Assembly: GCF_003096035.1 (NCBI RefSeq)
Contig: NZ_CP029186.1
Span: forward strand, 2,834,001-2,898,000
DNA from: Flavobacterium album
GTDB lineage: Bacteria > Bacteroidota > Bacteroidia > Flavobacteriales > Flavobacteriaceae
Direction: 5' to 3'
Length of the DNA stretch: 64,000 bases
The notes under the pieces are model-generated. The model searched no databases, was not told where the DNA came from, and worked only from the letters and a program-made list of their open reading frames with translations. Position 1 is the stretch's first letter, and the number at the start of each line of letters is the position of its first letter. Position numbers and translations under genes: made by a program. Positions 15,683 through 25,906 of the stretch are shown piece after piece.

Positions 15683-18088
15683 TTAATACAATTCAGTATA
15701 GTCGTTCGGTTTCGCCTCGTGCATGATAGCATACACCTTTTCATAAATATCTTCGGCAGATGGTTTAGAGAAATAATCCCCGTCGGTACCATAGGACGGC
15801 CTGTGTGCTTTGGCAGTAAGCGTTTCCGGTTTGCTGTCAAGATGCTTATAGGCATTTTGCTCATCGAGTATGTTCTGTAATATAAAGGCTGAAGCACCTC
15901 CCGGCACATCCTCATCAATAACAAGCAGCCTGTTGGTTTTAGCTACGCTTTTTACAATGTCATGGTTGATATCAAATGGCAGCAAAGATTGTACATCGAT
16001 TATTTCGGCATCAATACCTGCCTCAAGAAGCTCTTTTGCAGCCTGCTCAACAATGCGAAGGGTAGAGCCGTAAGAAACAAGTGTGATGTCACTTCCTTCT
16101 TTTATAGTTTCTACCACGCCGATAGGTGTTTTGAATTCCCCAAGGTTGACAGGCATTTTTTCTTTTAGGCGGTAGCCGTTTAGGCACTCAATTACCAGTG
16201 CAGGCTCATCGGTTTCTAATAAGGTATTATAGAAACCTGCGGCTTTGGTCATATTCCTTGGTACCAACACGTGGATACCGCGAATAGCATTGATGATCAT
16301 GCCCATTGGCGAGCCTGAGTGCCAGATACCTTCGAGCCTGTGGCCGCGTGTACGGATGATAAGCGGTGCTTTCTGCCTGCCGGAAGTACGGTATTGAAGT
16401 GTGGCAAGGTCGTCGCTCATTATCTGTATGGCATATAGCAGGTAGTCAAGGTACTGAATCTCGGCGATAGGGCGGAGGCCACGCATAGCCATCCCGATTC
16501 CCTGGCCAAGTATGGTAGCTTCACGGATACCGGCATCGCATACGCGGAAATCGCCGTATTTGTCCTGCATACCTTCAAGCCCCTGGTTAACATCGCCAAT
16601 GTTTCCGCAGTCCTCACCAAAAACAAGCGTTTCAGGGTACTTGCTGAAAATAGCATCGAAGTTGTTCCTGATAACCATGCGGCCATCGACATCTTCGGCA
16701 TTTTCATCATACTGCGGCAGCACTTCTTTAACAGAGTACACATTTTTATCCGATTGTGAGAACAGGTGCGAGCTGTACTTTGGCTGTATCTTCTCTGTAT
16801 AAGAAGTAATCCATTGCGAAAGCGCGTTTTTACCGTTTTCCTTCACGACCATACGCAACACTTTTCTCGCAGTGATCAAAAGGTCTTTCCGTATAGGCTC
16901 TTTAATAGAGGAAAGGTCGGCTATTTGTTTCTCAATAAATACTTTGTTGTCGCTTTGCGCAGCAACGCTGTTCAGTATCGCAACAAGCTCTTTTTGTTCC
17001 TCTTTAATAGGGTTTACATATGCGGCCCATGCAGCTTTCTTACCTTCAAGCGCGTCTTTTTTAGCTTGCTCGTCAATAGCTGCCAATACATCTTCGCCGG
17101 CAATGTTATTTTCCAGCATCCATTTACGCATCTGTGCTATGCAGTCATATTCTGCCTCCCAAGAAAGGCGGTCGGCATTTTTATAACGCTCGTGCGACCC
17201 TGATGTAGAGTGGCCCTGTGGCTGCGTAAGCTGGTAAACGTGCATCAGTACCGGTACGTGCTCTGTACGTGCTATTTCAGAAGCCCTTTCGTAAGCCGAA
17301 ACTAACTCCGGGTAATCCCAGCCTTTTACGGTTATTATTTCATATCCTTTGGCATTCTCATCACGCTGGAAGCCTTTCAGTATCTCAGATATATTTTCTT
17401 TTGTAGTCTGGTAGCGCGCGTGTACCGAGATGCCGTAATCGTCATCCCATACGCTCATTACCATTGGTACCTGTAGTACGCCTGCCGCATTGATAGTCTC
17501 AAAGAACAACCCTTCAGAAGTACTGGCATTGCCAATAGTCCCCCAGGCAACTTCATTCCCGTTTATAGAGAAATTGGTTTTATTTTCGATACCTGTTATA
17601 TTACGGTAGATTTTAGAGGCCTGTGCCAATCCCAAAAGCCTTGGCATCTGTCCGGCAGTAGGGGAGATATCTGCGCTCGAATTTTTTTGCTGCGTAAGGT
17701 TTTTCCAGTTGCCGTTCTCGTCGAGGCTGTGCGTGGCAAAATGCCCCCCCATCTGCCTGCCTGCCGACATTGGGTCATGCTCCAGGTCGCTGTGGCCGTA
17801 TAGCCCTGCAAAGAATTGCTGTATAGTCAGTTGGCCGATAGCCATCATAAACGTCTGGTCGCGGTAGTATCCCGAACGGAAATCGCCATTTTTAAAGGCT
17901 TTTGCCATAGCAAGTTGTGGCACTTCCTTACCATCACCAAATATCCCGAACTTGGCTTTTCCCGTCAGTACCTCGCGGCGGCCAAGTAGGCTGCACTCCC
18001 TGTTGGTGATTGCAATTTTATAATCGTTGAGCACTTCTGCCCTGAAATCTTCGAAAGAAAGCGATTTTTTAGTTTCTGTTTCGGTCAT
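15683..18088 (-). CDS. Fused alpha/beta E1 component of a 2-oxoacid dehydrogenase
   Basis: An 801-residue thiamine-diphosphate enzyme made of an alpha-type half (about residues 1-370, with GNEVAWGTIGNASTSEGLFFE and the HSTSGSHERYK phosphorylation-loop-like region) followed by a beta-type half (about 470-801, with FGEDCGNIGDVNQGL, EIQYLDYLLYAIQIM and VIDEDVPGGASAFI). Separate subunits are usual; the fused form is common in Bacteroidota. It decarboxylates branched-chain 2-oxoacids or pyruvate and transfers the acyl group to an E2 that is not in this window; LpdA at 57977 could supply E3. A TAAATTTG element lies upstream at 18109-18116 on the minus strand. Confidence 0.88.
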   Translation of the reverse strand: MTETETKKSLSFEDFRAEVLNDYKIAITNRECSLLGRREVLTGKAKFGIFGDGKEVPQLAMAKAFKNGDFRSGYYRDQTFMMAIGQLTIQQFFAGLYGHSDLEHDPMSAGRQMGGHFATHSLDENGNWKNLTQQKNSSADISPTAGQMPRLLGLAQASKIYRNITGIENKTNFSINGNEVAWGTIGNASTSEGLFFETINAAGVLQVPMVMSVWDDDYGISVHARYQTTKENISEILKGFQRDENAKGYEIITVKGWDYPELVSAYERASEIARTEHVPVLMHVYQLTQPQGHSTSGSHERYKNADRLSWEAEYDCIAQMRKWMLENNIAGEDVLAAIDEQAKKDALEGKKAAWAAYVNPIKEEQKELVAILNSVAAQSDNKVFIEKQIADLSSIKEPIRKDLLITARKVLRMVVKENGKNALSQWITSYTEKIQPKYSSHLFSQSDKNVYSVKEVLPQYDENAEDVDGRMVIRNNFDAIFSKYPETLVFGEDCGNIGDVNQGLEGMQDKYGDFRVCDAGIREATILGQGIGMAMRGLRPIAEIQYLDYLLYAIQIMSDDLATLQYRTSGRQKAPLIIRTRGHRLEGIWHSGSPMGMIINAIRGIHVLVPRNMTKAAGFYNTLLETDEPALVIECLNGYRLKEKMPVNLGEFKTPIGVVETIKEGSDITLVSYGSTLRIVEQAAKELLEAGIDAEIIDVQSLLPFDINHDIVKSVAKTNRLLVIDEDVPGGASAFILQNILDEQNAYKHLDSKPETLTAKAHRPSYGTDGDYFSKPSAEDIYEKVYAIMHEAKPNDYTELY

Positions 18089-18365
18089 AAAAATGGTGTT
18101 GTGAGTGACAAATTTAATTAAAAGATTGATATAACATAAAAACGCATCGAAAATTTGATTTCACTTTTAATAATAAAAAGCTCGATAGCGAAGTATTGAA
18201 TGCGTTTTTTACAACGAAACAAAATAAAAAATACATATAGTATATTTATTTTGGGGTTTTTAAAGTATTAAAAGTAATATTGGGTTGCCAATAGGGGCAC
18301 GCTATTTCTTTGCGGCTTTACGTGAAATTTAAAAATTAATGAGATCTGCTGTTACGTGTCAAAAA
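18089..18365. other. Intergenic region with long-range inverted repeat
   Basis: Between the E1 gene and the convergent-side stop of the large membrane protein gene there is no gene. Ten-base arms AAAAACGCAT (18138-18147) and ATGCGTTTTT (18200-18209) face each other 52 bases apart, which could fold into a leader structure for the E1 transcript or be a weak terminator for the opposite gene. Confidence 0.45.
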
Positions 18366-21197
18366 CTAGAACCACTTCCTCGTGAAAAGGTTGATCAGTG
18401 TACCCGGGCTGATCGTCACTACAAAGCGTATCTTGGTGCTATACGCCTCCTGCTGGCGGAATGCCCATCCATTGCTTGAATATACAGGGAAATACAATTC
18501 AAAATAATCCGGCACAAGGTTAAGGCGGATACCGCTATCGTATACAAATTTCGCACCGGCAAAGTGGTTTTTAAACAAGCCGGCATCGCCATATACCTCT
18601 ACCCAGTTCCAGATATTAAAGCTGGCGTTGGCCGTTGTCATCCACTGGTTGGCATAACGTGTTGGCAGCTTCGATTTAAAGCCGCCCTCCGCCATAATGA
18701 ATTGCTGGCTGAATAAGCCTGTAGATTCAGAACGCCCATAATAGTTGTAATCAAACATATAATCTGTAGGCCTGTCCAGCGCAAAGCTGAAAAAGTCGGA
18801 GCTGGTATTCCTGTACATGAACGTTCCTGCAAAAAGCCTGAGGTTGATACGGCGGTTATCGTTAAAAAGCCTCCTGTACTGTATTTCTCCTGACAGCTTA
18901 CCGAAAGAATTGGCCAGCTGCACATCGGTATAGAAATTATAATGCCTTGTTATTTCCGACTCAAATTTACTATAGCGGGCATTGAATACTGAATAGTTTT
19001 CGGTTTGGTCGGTAGTAGCCACAAACTGTGATTTCTCCCTGTTCACCAATACCTGGCGTAATATAATCGCTTGTTTTTTGTTTTCACGATAGTCATCTTC
19101 CCTTATGCGGAACTGCACTCCAGGCGTGAACTTAATGTAGCTTGCATCGGGTGCATAGTGAAAGGTCGAACCTGATACGGTATACCGTATATTGTAAAGC
19201 TGCTGATCGCGGATATACTGGTTATACATTAGTGAGGCCGACCCGATAAGCTGACCTGTTTTAATGGAATAAACAGGATTGACATCAAAAATAAAAGGCT
19301 TCTCCAGCATCGATTTGTTATGGAAGCGAAGCCCAGGCGATACTCCGTCGTAAATATTAAAGCTAAAGCTCGGTACATAAAAAAGCTGGTTGTAGCGCGG
19401 GTCTTCCACATCCTGGAAAAAAGTGAACTTTAAAGGTTTATTGTTCGGAAAAAAACCGCCCAGTTTTCGCCAGTTGTTACGGCGGTTATATTCGGGTATC
19501 TCATTATTGTAATTGAGTGCAAGCCTGTCGGCATCCTGGCGGGCTAGGGTAAAAGTACTATCGGTACTGACATTCTCCACCCATTGCTTGAAAACCACAT
19601 TGCCTTTCTTAAGCCCGTAAATCGAAACCGGTACGTTGGTACCCGTTACATTCTTTACAGTTACCGTTACAGAGTCTTTATTCTTGTGTACCTCACCAAA
19701 TTTATAATCGATCAGCTTTCGGGTATCGATAACGGTATCAAAAAACCAGTTAATATCCTTATCCGTCTTCGATTTAAGGATGGCTTCAAAATCTTCCCTG
19801 TCGGTTTTCCGGGTGGTAGTGTTCAGTTTGTAAAATTCGGCGACTGCCTGATCGGTGATACCTTTGCCGAGATAATCGTCAAGGTAGTTCATGCAAAGCC
19901 CGGCCTTATATTTACCGGCTATCTGCTCGTTGAATTTTATGAAGGTGCTTTTCGGGTTGCCGATAGGCTGGTCGAGGTTTTTTCTCGCCATAAGCAATGT
20001 AAGGTAATCGTACTGCTCGTTGAATTTGATGTTGAACAGGTTATGCCCTTTAAGGATGCCCACACCCGATAGTGTCCCCATCATGGTTTGGTCAGGGTGG
20101 TACTGATTGATATACTTCATCATCAGCTGCATCTGGATGGCATCATATATCCAGTTGTCTTTCCGCGGGTCGAGGCGGAGTGTGTTTTTCAGGTAAACAT
20201 TCAGGTAGGTTTTCAGGAATCGTATTTCGTAAATAAACGCATCAGGAAACGGCCTGAGAAAGGAGGGGAGCTGGTTGAGCCCATAAACCGGGTTGCGGTC
20301 ATACTCTGCCTGGCTGACCATTATTTTTCCATGTGGGTACGGCCCGAGGTTTTCGGAGGTAAATTTTACGATGTCATCTATGACGACTGCCTTTTGTATA
20401 TCGGTTACGCCATTATCCTTTAAATTGCAGCTTACTTCGGCAATGGCATTCGTATAGACTTCGAACGTGTTTTTCTTTTCCAATATAAGGTTAAAGCCCA
20501 TACGACCCTTGCCGATAAAGTAGTATTCCTCATTAGTATCCTTTTGTGTTTTATTGCCCTGGTAAAGGTCGCAGGTTACAAAGGTGCCTTCAGGTACGGT
20601 AAGCGTAAGCTCATAATCAGCAAGGGCATTGGCAATATCGTCAAGGTTTTCATTGCTGTACCGAACAAACTTATTCCCTTCGGTTCGGGCAGGGGCGACG
20701 TACCAGTCTTTCAGTGTGAAAATACCTTTGTCATCATACCCGAATCTGGTAAACCGGTCATTAGGTATTTTAACCTCATAAGTAAAAGTGAACTTAAACT
20801 CATGGTTCGGGTAAATAGGCCCAGCCAGTTGTAGCTCAAGAAGATCGGGATGCTTATCGGGCCGTTTCCAGTTCAGTGACCGGCCATTTTGGTCAATAAC
20901 CGAATAGATTGTAGTACTGCCGCGGTCGTCTTCCTTAGCCAAATGGAAAGCCCTTATGTATTCGTCAGAAAAGCGTTTGGCCAAAGGCGTTTCTTTGTTG
21001 GAATACGCGTTGTTCCAGTCGTTCAGGATAAATTCCTGCAGCGTGTCAGCTGACTGGTTCTTAAATACGATCTCCTGCCTTATCCTGATAACCCTGGCAC
21101 TGTAATCCACATCGGCAAACAGCCTGTTTTGGTGCTGTGCCTGCAGCAATCCTGATAGCATAAGGAGGAAAAGGAAATAAGACTTTGTAAGCTTCAC
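18366..21197 (-). CDS. M1-peptidase-like protein with degenerate zinc site fused to outer-membrane beta barrel
   Basis: A 943-residue precursor with a signal peptide (MKLTKSYFLFLLMLSGLLQA). Residues about 25-600 follow the gluzincin/M1 aminopeptidase layout: an N-terminal beta domain with FHLAKED and FTFTYEVKIPNDRF, then a catalytic-like domain. The place of HExxH is YEIRFLKTY (323-331) and that of the third ligand is NWIYDAIQM (348-356), so the zinc ligands are gone. From about residue 610 to the end the sequence is aromatic-rich alternating strands ending in RKWF, typical of an outer-membrane barrel with terminal aromatic residue. It probably sits in the outer membrane with a periplasmic, non-catalytic peptidase-like domain. 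Function unknown; monocistronic. Confidence 0.8.
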   Translation of the reverse strand: MKLTKSYFLFLLMLSGLLQAQHQNRLFADVDYSARVIRIRQEIVFKNQSADTLQEFILNDWNNAYSNKETPLAKRFSDEYIRAFHLAKEDDRGSTTIYSVIDQNGRSLNWKRPDKHPDLLELQLAGPIYPNHEFKFTFTYEVKIPNDRFTRFGYDDKGIFTLKDWYVAPARTEGNKFVRYSNENLDDIANALADYELTLTVPEGTFVTCDLYQGNKTQKDTNEEYYFIGKGRMGFNLILEKKNTFEVYTNAIAEVSCNLKDNGVTDIQKAVVIDDIVKFTSENLGPYPHGKIMVSQAEYDRNPVYGLNQLPSFLRPFPDAFIYEIRFLKTYLNVYLKNTLRLDPRKDNWIYDAIQMQLMMKYINQYHPDQTMMGTLSGVGILKGHNLFNIKFNEQYDYLTLLMARKNLDQPIGNPKSTFIKFNEQIAGKYKAGLCMNYLDDYLGKGITDQAVAEFYKLNTTTRKTDREDFEAILKSKTDKDINWFFDTVIDTRKLIDYKFGEVHKNKDSVTVTVKNVTGTNVPVSIYGLKKGNVVFKQWVENVSTDSTFTLARQDADRLALNYNNEIPEYNRRNNWRKLGGFFPNNKPLKFTFFQDVEDPRYNQLFYVPSFSFNIYDGVSPGLRFHNKSMLEKPFIFDVNPVYSIKTGQLIGSASLMYNQYIRDQQLYNIRYTVSGSTFHYAPDASYIKFTPGVQFRIREDDYRENKKQAIILRQVLVNREKSQFVATTDQTENYSVFNARYSKFESEITRHYNFYTDVQLANSFGKLSGEIQYRRLFNDNRRINLRLFAGTFMYRNTSSDFFSFALDRPTDYMFDYNYYGRSESTGLFSQQFIMAEGGFKSKLPTRYANQWMTTANASFNIWNWVEVYGDAGLFKNHFAGAKFVYDSGIRLNLVPDYFELYFPVYSSNGWAFRQQEAYSTKIRFVVTISPGTLINLFTRKWF

Positions 21198-21312
21198 TTG
21201 ATGAGATACGGTATTTATTACTACATGGTTCGGTTGGCGTGTAACTATATTAAAGATACGAGATTGCGCTTGGGGTTGCTTCTTTTTATGTTAAAGATGA
21301 TCAGGTAACGTT

Positions 21313-21373
21313 TGTCATTCTGACGAAGGAAGAATCTCTGTATTAAAGAGATTCTTCCTTCGTCAGAATGACA
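21313..21373. repeat. Palindromic hairpin repeat, 27-bp perfect stem
   Basis: The arms 21313-21339 and 21347-21373 are perfectly complementary over 27 bp around a 7-base loop. The core GTCATTCTGACGAAGGAAGA resembles dispersed palindromic elements I recall in many Bacteroidota intergenic regions. It lies between two minus-strand genes, 23 bases after the stop of the LOG-family gene, so it may also act as a terminator or mRNA end structure for neither or both. Only one copy was seen in this window. Confidence 0.75.
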
Positions 21374-21395
21374 CATACTATAAACAGGGCCTTCA

Positions 21396-22121
21396 TTAAA
21401 AATTCGGGCTAAGGCTGTATTTCTTATAGAAGTTTTCGATTACTTCAAGCACTTCGTCTTCAGTATCTACTATCCTGATAAGGTTAAGGTCGTCAGGGTT
21501 AGCATTGTGGTAGCGCTCTATCATGACTGTTTTTATCCAGTCCAGCAGGCCGCTCCAGAATTCGGTTCCTACCAATATGATTGGGAATTTAGCGATTTTC
21601 TTGGTTTGTATCAGGGTTATCGCCTCGAACATTTCATCCAGCGTACCAAAACCGCCCGGCATTACCACAAATCCCTGCGAATATTTTACGAACATTACCT
21701 TCCTTACAAAGAAGTAATCGAAGTTAAGGTTCTTGTCATGGTCGATATACGGGTTAAAATGCTGTTCGAAAGGCAGCTCAATATTAAGCCCTACCGATGG
21801 CGCTATACCACGGCTTGCCCCCTTGTTTCCGGCTTCCATGATACCCGGGCCGCCGCCTGTTATTACACCATATCCGGCATTGGCGATCTTCTCAGCGATC
21901 TTTTCGGCAAGCAGGTAATATTTATCTTCCGGCTTGGTGCGCGCCGACCCGAATATCGAAATGCACGGGCCGATCTTGGCCATCGTATCAAAACCATTCA
22001 CAAACTCCGCCATTATCTTAAAAATCGCCCATGAGTCGTTGCTCCGTATTTCGTTCCACGGCTTTTGCTTCAGCCCTTCGTGGATCCATTCATCCTCACT
22101 ATTGTATTTCTCTTTCGACAT
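21396..22121 (-). CDS. LOG-family protein (nucleoside 5'-monophosphate phosphoribohydrolase-like)
   Basis: The 241-residue Rossmann-fold protein shows the LOG signatures GGGPGIMEAGNKGA (near residue 95) and PGGFGTLDEMFE (near residue 155), with the conserved arginine in RKVMFVKYSQ between them. Family members split nucleoside monophosphates at the N-glycosidic bond; in plants and some bacteria they release cytokinins. In a free-living flavobacterium nucleotide salvage or damage control is more likely, which is inference. It lies 33 bases downstream of uvrA in the same direction and is probably read from the same transcript. Confidence 0.88.
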   Translation of the reverse strand: MSKEKYNSEDEWIHEGLKQKPWNEIRSNDSWAIFKIMAEFVNGFDTMAKIGPCISIFGSARTKPEDKYYLLAEKIAEKIANAGYGVITGGGPGIMEAGNKGASRGIAPSVGLNIELPFEQHFNPYIDHDKNLNFDYFFVRKVMFVKYSQGFVVMPGGFGTLDEMFEAITLIQTKKIAKFPIILVGTEFWSGLLDWIKTVMIERYHNANPDDLNLIRIVDTEDEVLEVIENFYKKYSLSPNF

Positions 22122-22154
22122 AATTATTTTACTTAAAATTTAAACAAACGGCGC

Positions 22155-24995
22155 CTAAGATAGTTCTTTTTTCAGAAAATGCGCTGTATAGCTTTTTTTG
22201 TTTTTTGTCACTTCTTCGGGCGTTCCTTTGGCGACAAGCTGCCCTCCGCCTTTACCACCCTCATAACCAATGTCTATGATGTAGTCGGCAAGTTTTATCA
22301 CGTCCATATTGTGTTCGATGATAAGTACCGTATTTCCTTTATCTACCAATTTGTTGATAACATCCATTAACACACGGATGTCCTCAAAATGCAGCCCGGT
22401 GGTAGGCTCGTCCATAATATAGAAGGTGTTGCCTGTATCCTTTTTAGACAGTTCCGTTGCCAGCTTTATACGCTGCGCCTCGCCACCCGAAAGTGTGGTG
22501 CTTTGCTGCCCGAGGGTAATATAACCAAGGCCTACATCCTGTATCGTCTTGATCTTTCGATATATCTTTGGAATATTTTCAAAAAACGGGACGGCATCAT
22601 CTACCGTCATGTCCAGCACATCCGAAATAGATTTCCCTTTATAACGTATTTCCAGCGTCTCACGGTTAAATCGCTTACCCTGGCAGGTTTCGCATTCCAC
22701 GTAAACATCCGGCAGGAAGTTCATCTCAATGACACGCAGCCCGGAACCTTCGCAGGTCTCGCAGCGCCCACCGCTCACGTTAAAACTAAACCTTCCCGGT
22801 TTGTAACCGCGTATCATAGCTTCGGGTGTTTGCGTGAACAGCGAACGTATCTCGCTAAACACATCGGTATAGGTAGCCGGATTCGACCTTGGCGTACGGC
22901 CGATAGGCGACTGGTCGATATCAATAACTTTATCAATATGCTCCAGTCCTTCAATTTTTTTATATGGAGCCGGTTTTTTCACGCCGTTGAAGAAATGGGC
23001 GTTCAGTATCGGGTACAGCGTTTCATTTATCAGTGTCGACTTTCCGCTGCCTGAAACCCCTGTAACGCATATCAGCTTTCCTAAGGGCAGCTCTATCGAA
23101 ACGTTTTTCAGGTTGTTGCCGGTAGCGCCTGTTAGCTTCAGGGTTTTGCCATTTCCTTCGCGGCGTTTTTTCGGTACAGCAATTTCTTTTTCGCCATTAA
23201 GGTAAGCCGCGGTAAGCGTATGTTCCTGCAGCAATTCTGCCGGGGTGCCCTTACTGACGATCTGCCCGCCGAAACGCCCTGCCGCCGGGCCGATATCAAT
23301 TACATAGTCGGCACGCTCTATCATGTCTTTGTCGTGCTCTACCACAATGACTGAGTTGCCAATGTCCCTTAATTGCTCTAATGATTTGATAAGTTTTTCA
23401 TTATCCCTCTGGTGGAGGCCGATGCTTGGCTCATCAAGGATGTAAAGTACACCGACTAATTGCGAGCCTATCTGTGTAGCCAGCCTGATGCGTTGTGCCT
23501 CGCCGCCCGAAAGCGTGCGCGAGCTGCGGTTGAGCGAAAGGTAATTAAGCCCTACGTCTACCAAAAAGCTGAGGCGCGCCTTTATTTCCTTTACGATCTC
23601 AGAGGCAATGGTTTTCTGTTTTTCAGAAAGGTTCTCATTCAGGTTTTCGAACCATTCAGCGAGGTCGGAAATATCCATAGCCGATAGTTCGGCAATGTTT
23701 TGGCCGTTTACCTTGAAGTACAGTGATTCCTTTTTCAGCCTTGAACCATGGCAAACAGGACATTCTACCTCATCCATGAACTCTTTTGCCCACCGCTTGA
23801 TGGAAGCCGATCCACTCTCATCATGCTGGTTCCTGATGAAGCTTGAGATGCCTTCAAAGTCGATCTTGTATTCACGGTTCACCCCCAGCGTTTTGGAGGA
23901 AACAGTGAATTTCTCCTTTCCGCCGTTGAGTATCATCTCCATGGCTTCCGCCGAAATTTTCTCAATGGGGTCGGTTATCTTAAAATCGAATTTTTCGCCA
24001 ATGATCTCTATCTGCTTAAATATCCATGAACTTTTATATTCGCCTATGGGCACAATACCACCCTTTTTTATGGAGACCTTAGGATCCGGTATTATTTTTT
24101 TGATGTTGATCTCGTTGATCACGCCCAGCCCGTTGCAATAGTCGCACGCACCCTTAGGTGAGTTGAACGAAAAATTGTTAGGCTCCGGGTTAGGGTAGGA
24201 TATACCCGATGACGGGCACATGAGGTTACGGCTGTAATAACGTGCCTCGCCGCTTTCCTGCTCTATGACCATCATCACGTCCTCGCCATGGTACATAGCG
24301 GTCTTAATGCTATTGGCAAGACGGGTGTCAGTCTCAGCAGATGTGTCTACTGCCATACGGTCAATAACCGTCTCGATATCGTGCGTCTTGTAGCGATCCA
24401 GCTTCATGCCGCTCTCTATGTCTTTTATCTCGCCATCCACGCGCACCTTCAGGAAGCCCTGCTTGGATATCTGTTCGAAAAGCTCACGGTAGTGCCCTTT
24501 ACGTGAACGTATTATCGGTGCCAAGATGGTAATGCGCTTCCCATCGAATTTCTCCACGATAAGCTCCCTGATCTGGTCGTCGGTATAGCTCACCATCTTT
24601 TCGCCGGTATTGTAGCTGTAGGCATCGGCACCACGGGCATACAGGAGGCGCAGGAAGTCGTATATCTCGGTAATGGTACCTACAGTCGAACGCGGACTTT
24701 TGCCAGTAGTTTTCTGCTCAATAGCGATCACGGGGGAGAGTCCGTCTATCTTATCGACATCCGGTCGTTCCAGGCCTCCGAGGAACTGGCGCGCATAGGC
24801 CGAGAATGTCTCGATATAGCGGCGCTGCCCTTCGGCGTAAATGGTATCGAAGGCAAGTGATGACTTTCCCGAACCCGAAAGCCCGGTAATGACCACTAGC
24901 TTTTCGCGGGGAATTATGACATCTATGTTTTTAAGGTTGTGGGCGCGGGCACCCAGTACTTCTATATATTCTGTAAATTCTGTAGTATCTGGCAT
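22155..24995 (-). CDS. uvrA: Excinuclease ABC subunit A
   Basis: UvrA finds bulky DNA lesions and loads UvrB in nucleotide excision repair. The product (946 residues from ATG 24995) has two ABC ATPase halves: Walker [10 protein letters not shown] and GVSGSGKST, signatures [12 protein letters not shown] and [12 protein letters not shown], and D-loops LDEPSIGLH and MDEPTTGLH. The second zinc finger is intact (CETCEGSGL...CETCQGKRF); in the first, the CPxC is CPSS, so one cysteine is serine. I favour 24995 over the ATG at 25010 because a TAACTTTG -7 element at 25015-25022 leaves too little room for the longer form. The LOG gene follows. Confidence 0.95.
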   Translation of the reverse strand: MPDTTEFTEYIEVLGARAHNLKNIDVIIPREKLVVITGLSGSGKSSLAFDTIYAEGQRRYIETFSAYARQFLGGLERPDVDKIDGLSPVIAIEQKTTGKSPRSTVGTITEIYDFLRLLYARGADAYSYNTGEKMVSYTDDQIRELIVEKFDGKRITILAPIIRSRKGHYRELFEQISKQGFLKVRVDGEIKDIESGMKLDRYKTHDIETVIDRMAVDTSAETDTRLANSIKTAMYHGEDVMMVIEQESGEARYYSRNLMCPSSGISYPNPEPNNFSFNSPKGACDYCNGLGVINEINIKKIIPDPKVSIKKGGIVPIGEYKSSWIFKQIEIIGEKFDFKITDPIEKISAEAMEMILNGGKEKFTVSSKTLGVNREYKIDFEGISSFIRNQHDESGSASIKRWAKEFMDEVECPVCHGSRLKKESLYFKVNGQNIAELSAMDISDLAEWFENLNENLSEKQKTIASEIVKEIKARLSFLVDVGLNYLSLNRSSRTLSGGEAQRIRLATQIGSQLVGVLYILDEPSIGLHQRDNEKLIKSLEQLRDIGNSVIVVEHDKDMIERADYVIDIGPAAGRFGGQIVSKGTPAELLQEHTLTAAYLNGEKEIAVPKKRREGNGKTLKLTGATGNNLKNVSIELPLGKLICVTGVSGSGKSTLINETLYPILNAHFFNGVKKPAPYKKIEGLEHIDKVIDIDQSPIGRTPRSNPATYTDVFSEIRSLFTQTPEAMIRGYKPGRFSFNVSGGRCETCEGSGLRVIEMNFLPDVYVECETCQGKRFNRETLEIRYKGKSISDVLDMTVDDAVPFFENIPKIYRKIKTIQDVGLGYITLGQQSTTLSGGEAQRIKLATELSKKDTGNTFYIMDEPTTGLHFEDIRVLMDVINKLVDKGNTVLIIEHNMDVIKLADYIIDIGYEGGKGGGQLVAKGTPEEVTKNKKSYTAHFLKKELS

Positions 24996-25203
24996 AGCAT
25001 TTTTGTGCAAACCGCAAAGTTACTGATTTTTGGGGAGAAGTAAAGTGGGAGCGAGGGATAAGGGAATGTTAAATTGAGATAGTTTTATTGGCGAAATTTC
25101 GCAGTTGATTGATGGTACCAGCAATAGTTATAGTATTTAACTACAAGATGAGTCATTTTTATTTACTTTTGAATTAACCAAACCAATAATTTTTAAGTAT
25201 ATC

Positions 25204-25846
25204 ATGAAAAAAAGTTACGGAATTTGATAGGCGTTTCATTTGTAGCCGCCTCGTTGGCAACCGTAATTGCATGTTCGGAAAATTCAGACAGCAATAATTC
25301 CGAAAATAAAATTGATTTGAAATCAAGAGCAGCGTCGCCTGCTTATCTGAGTCAGATTCCATTTGTTATAGGCAGCGATACTCCTCCAGATGGCGCATTC
25401 ATATCCCAGAATGACTTATATAAAAAAGTAGAAGATCCTACTGTTAAATGGACATATTTCGATAACCTATACAGTAGTTCCCTGCAGAATTCTATAAAAC
25501 AGGATTTGTCGTACATTATTTTATGCAAAAAAGACCTTATAGGGTTAGTTAATGACGATCCTACAAACGCTACGCTGATTGCAGCTTTAAAAAGCATGTT
25601 GATAATTTGATAAATACAAATTACATAGGCTATACTGCTCTTTATTATGCGTTAGATGCTTTAAATAATACAGGAACCGAGGCTACGTATGTTAAGAGTA
25701 AAGCTGCTAAGATTGCGGAGTATGCTGCTAACGATCCTTTTCATCCTGATATGATTGATGCAGGCCCTACAGAGATAGGCGCTGATCTTTATGGTAAAAT
25801 TGAGGATAATTACAATCACGTGTCTAAAATTGCTTCATTTAACTAG
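25204..25846 (+). pseudogene. Frameshifted lipoprotein gene (two single-base shifts in A runs)
   Basis: The ATG at 25204 opens a frame that stops after seven codons. If one A is added to the run of seven at 25207-25213, it reads MKKKLRNLIGVSFVAASLATVIAC: a perfect signal peptide and lipobox continuing into the frame 25224-25610. A second A added to the run of five at about 25589-25593 joins this to the frame ending at 25846 (ALKKHVDNLINTNYIGYTAL). The restored product is a lipoprotein of about 213 residues, of no family I recognise. The two shifts are both missing an A in an A run, so sequencing or assembly error, transcript slippage or true decay are all possible. A TACTTTTG element lies at 25164-25171 and a strong terminator follows. 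Confidence 0.7.
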
Positions 25847-25868
25847 TGATAATGTAAGTTTATATATG

Positions 25869-25900
25869 GGGTCAAATCAAATAGATTTGACCCTTTTTTT
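25869..25900 (+). terminator. Rho-independent terminator
   Basis: A perfect 10-bp stem (GGGTCAAATC / GATTTGACCC) with loop AAATA and a run of seven T follows the frameshifted lipoprotein gene. Confidence 0.85.
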
Positions 25901-25906
25901 ATTGCT

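Noticed and set aside
21313..21373. Possible CRISPR-like repeat
   Set aside because: There is only one palindrome and no spacer array or cas gene; it is a hairpin repeat.
22389..23054. 221-codon open frame on the + strand
   Set aside because: It is antisense to uvrA, whose motifs fix the coding strand.
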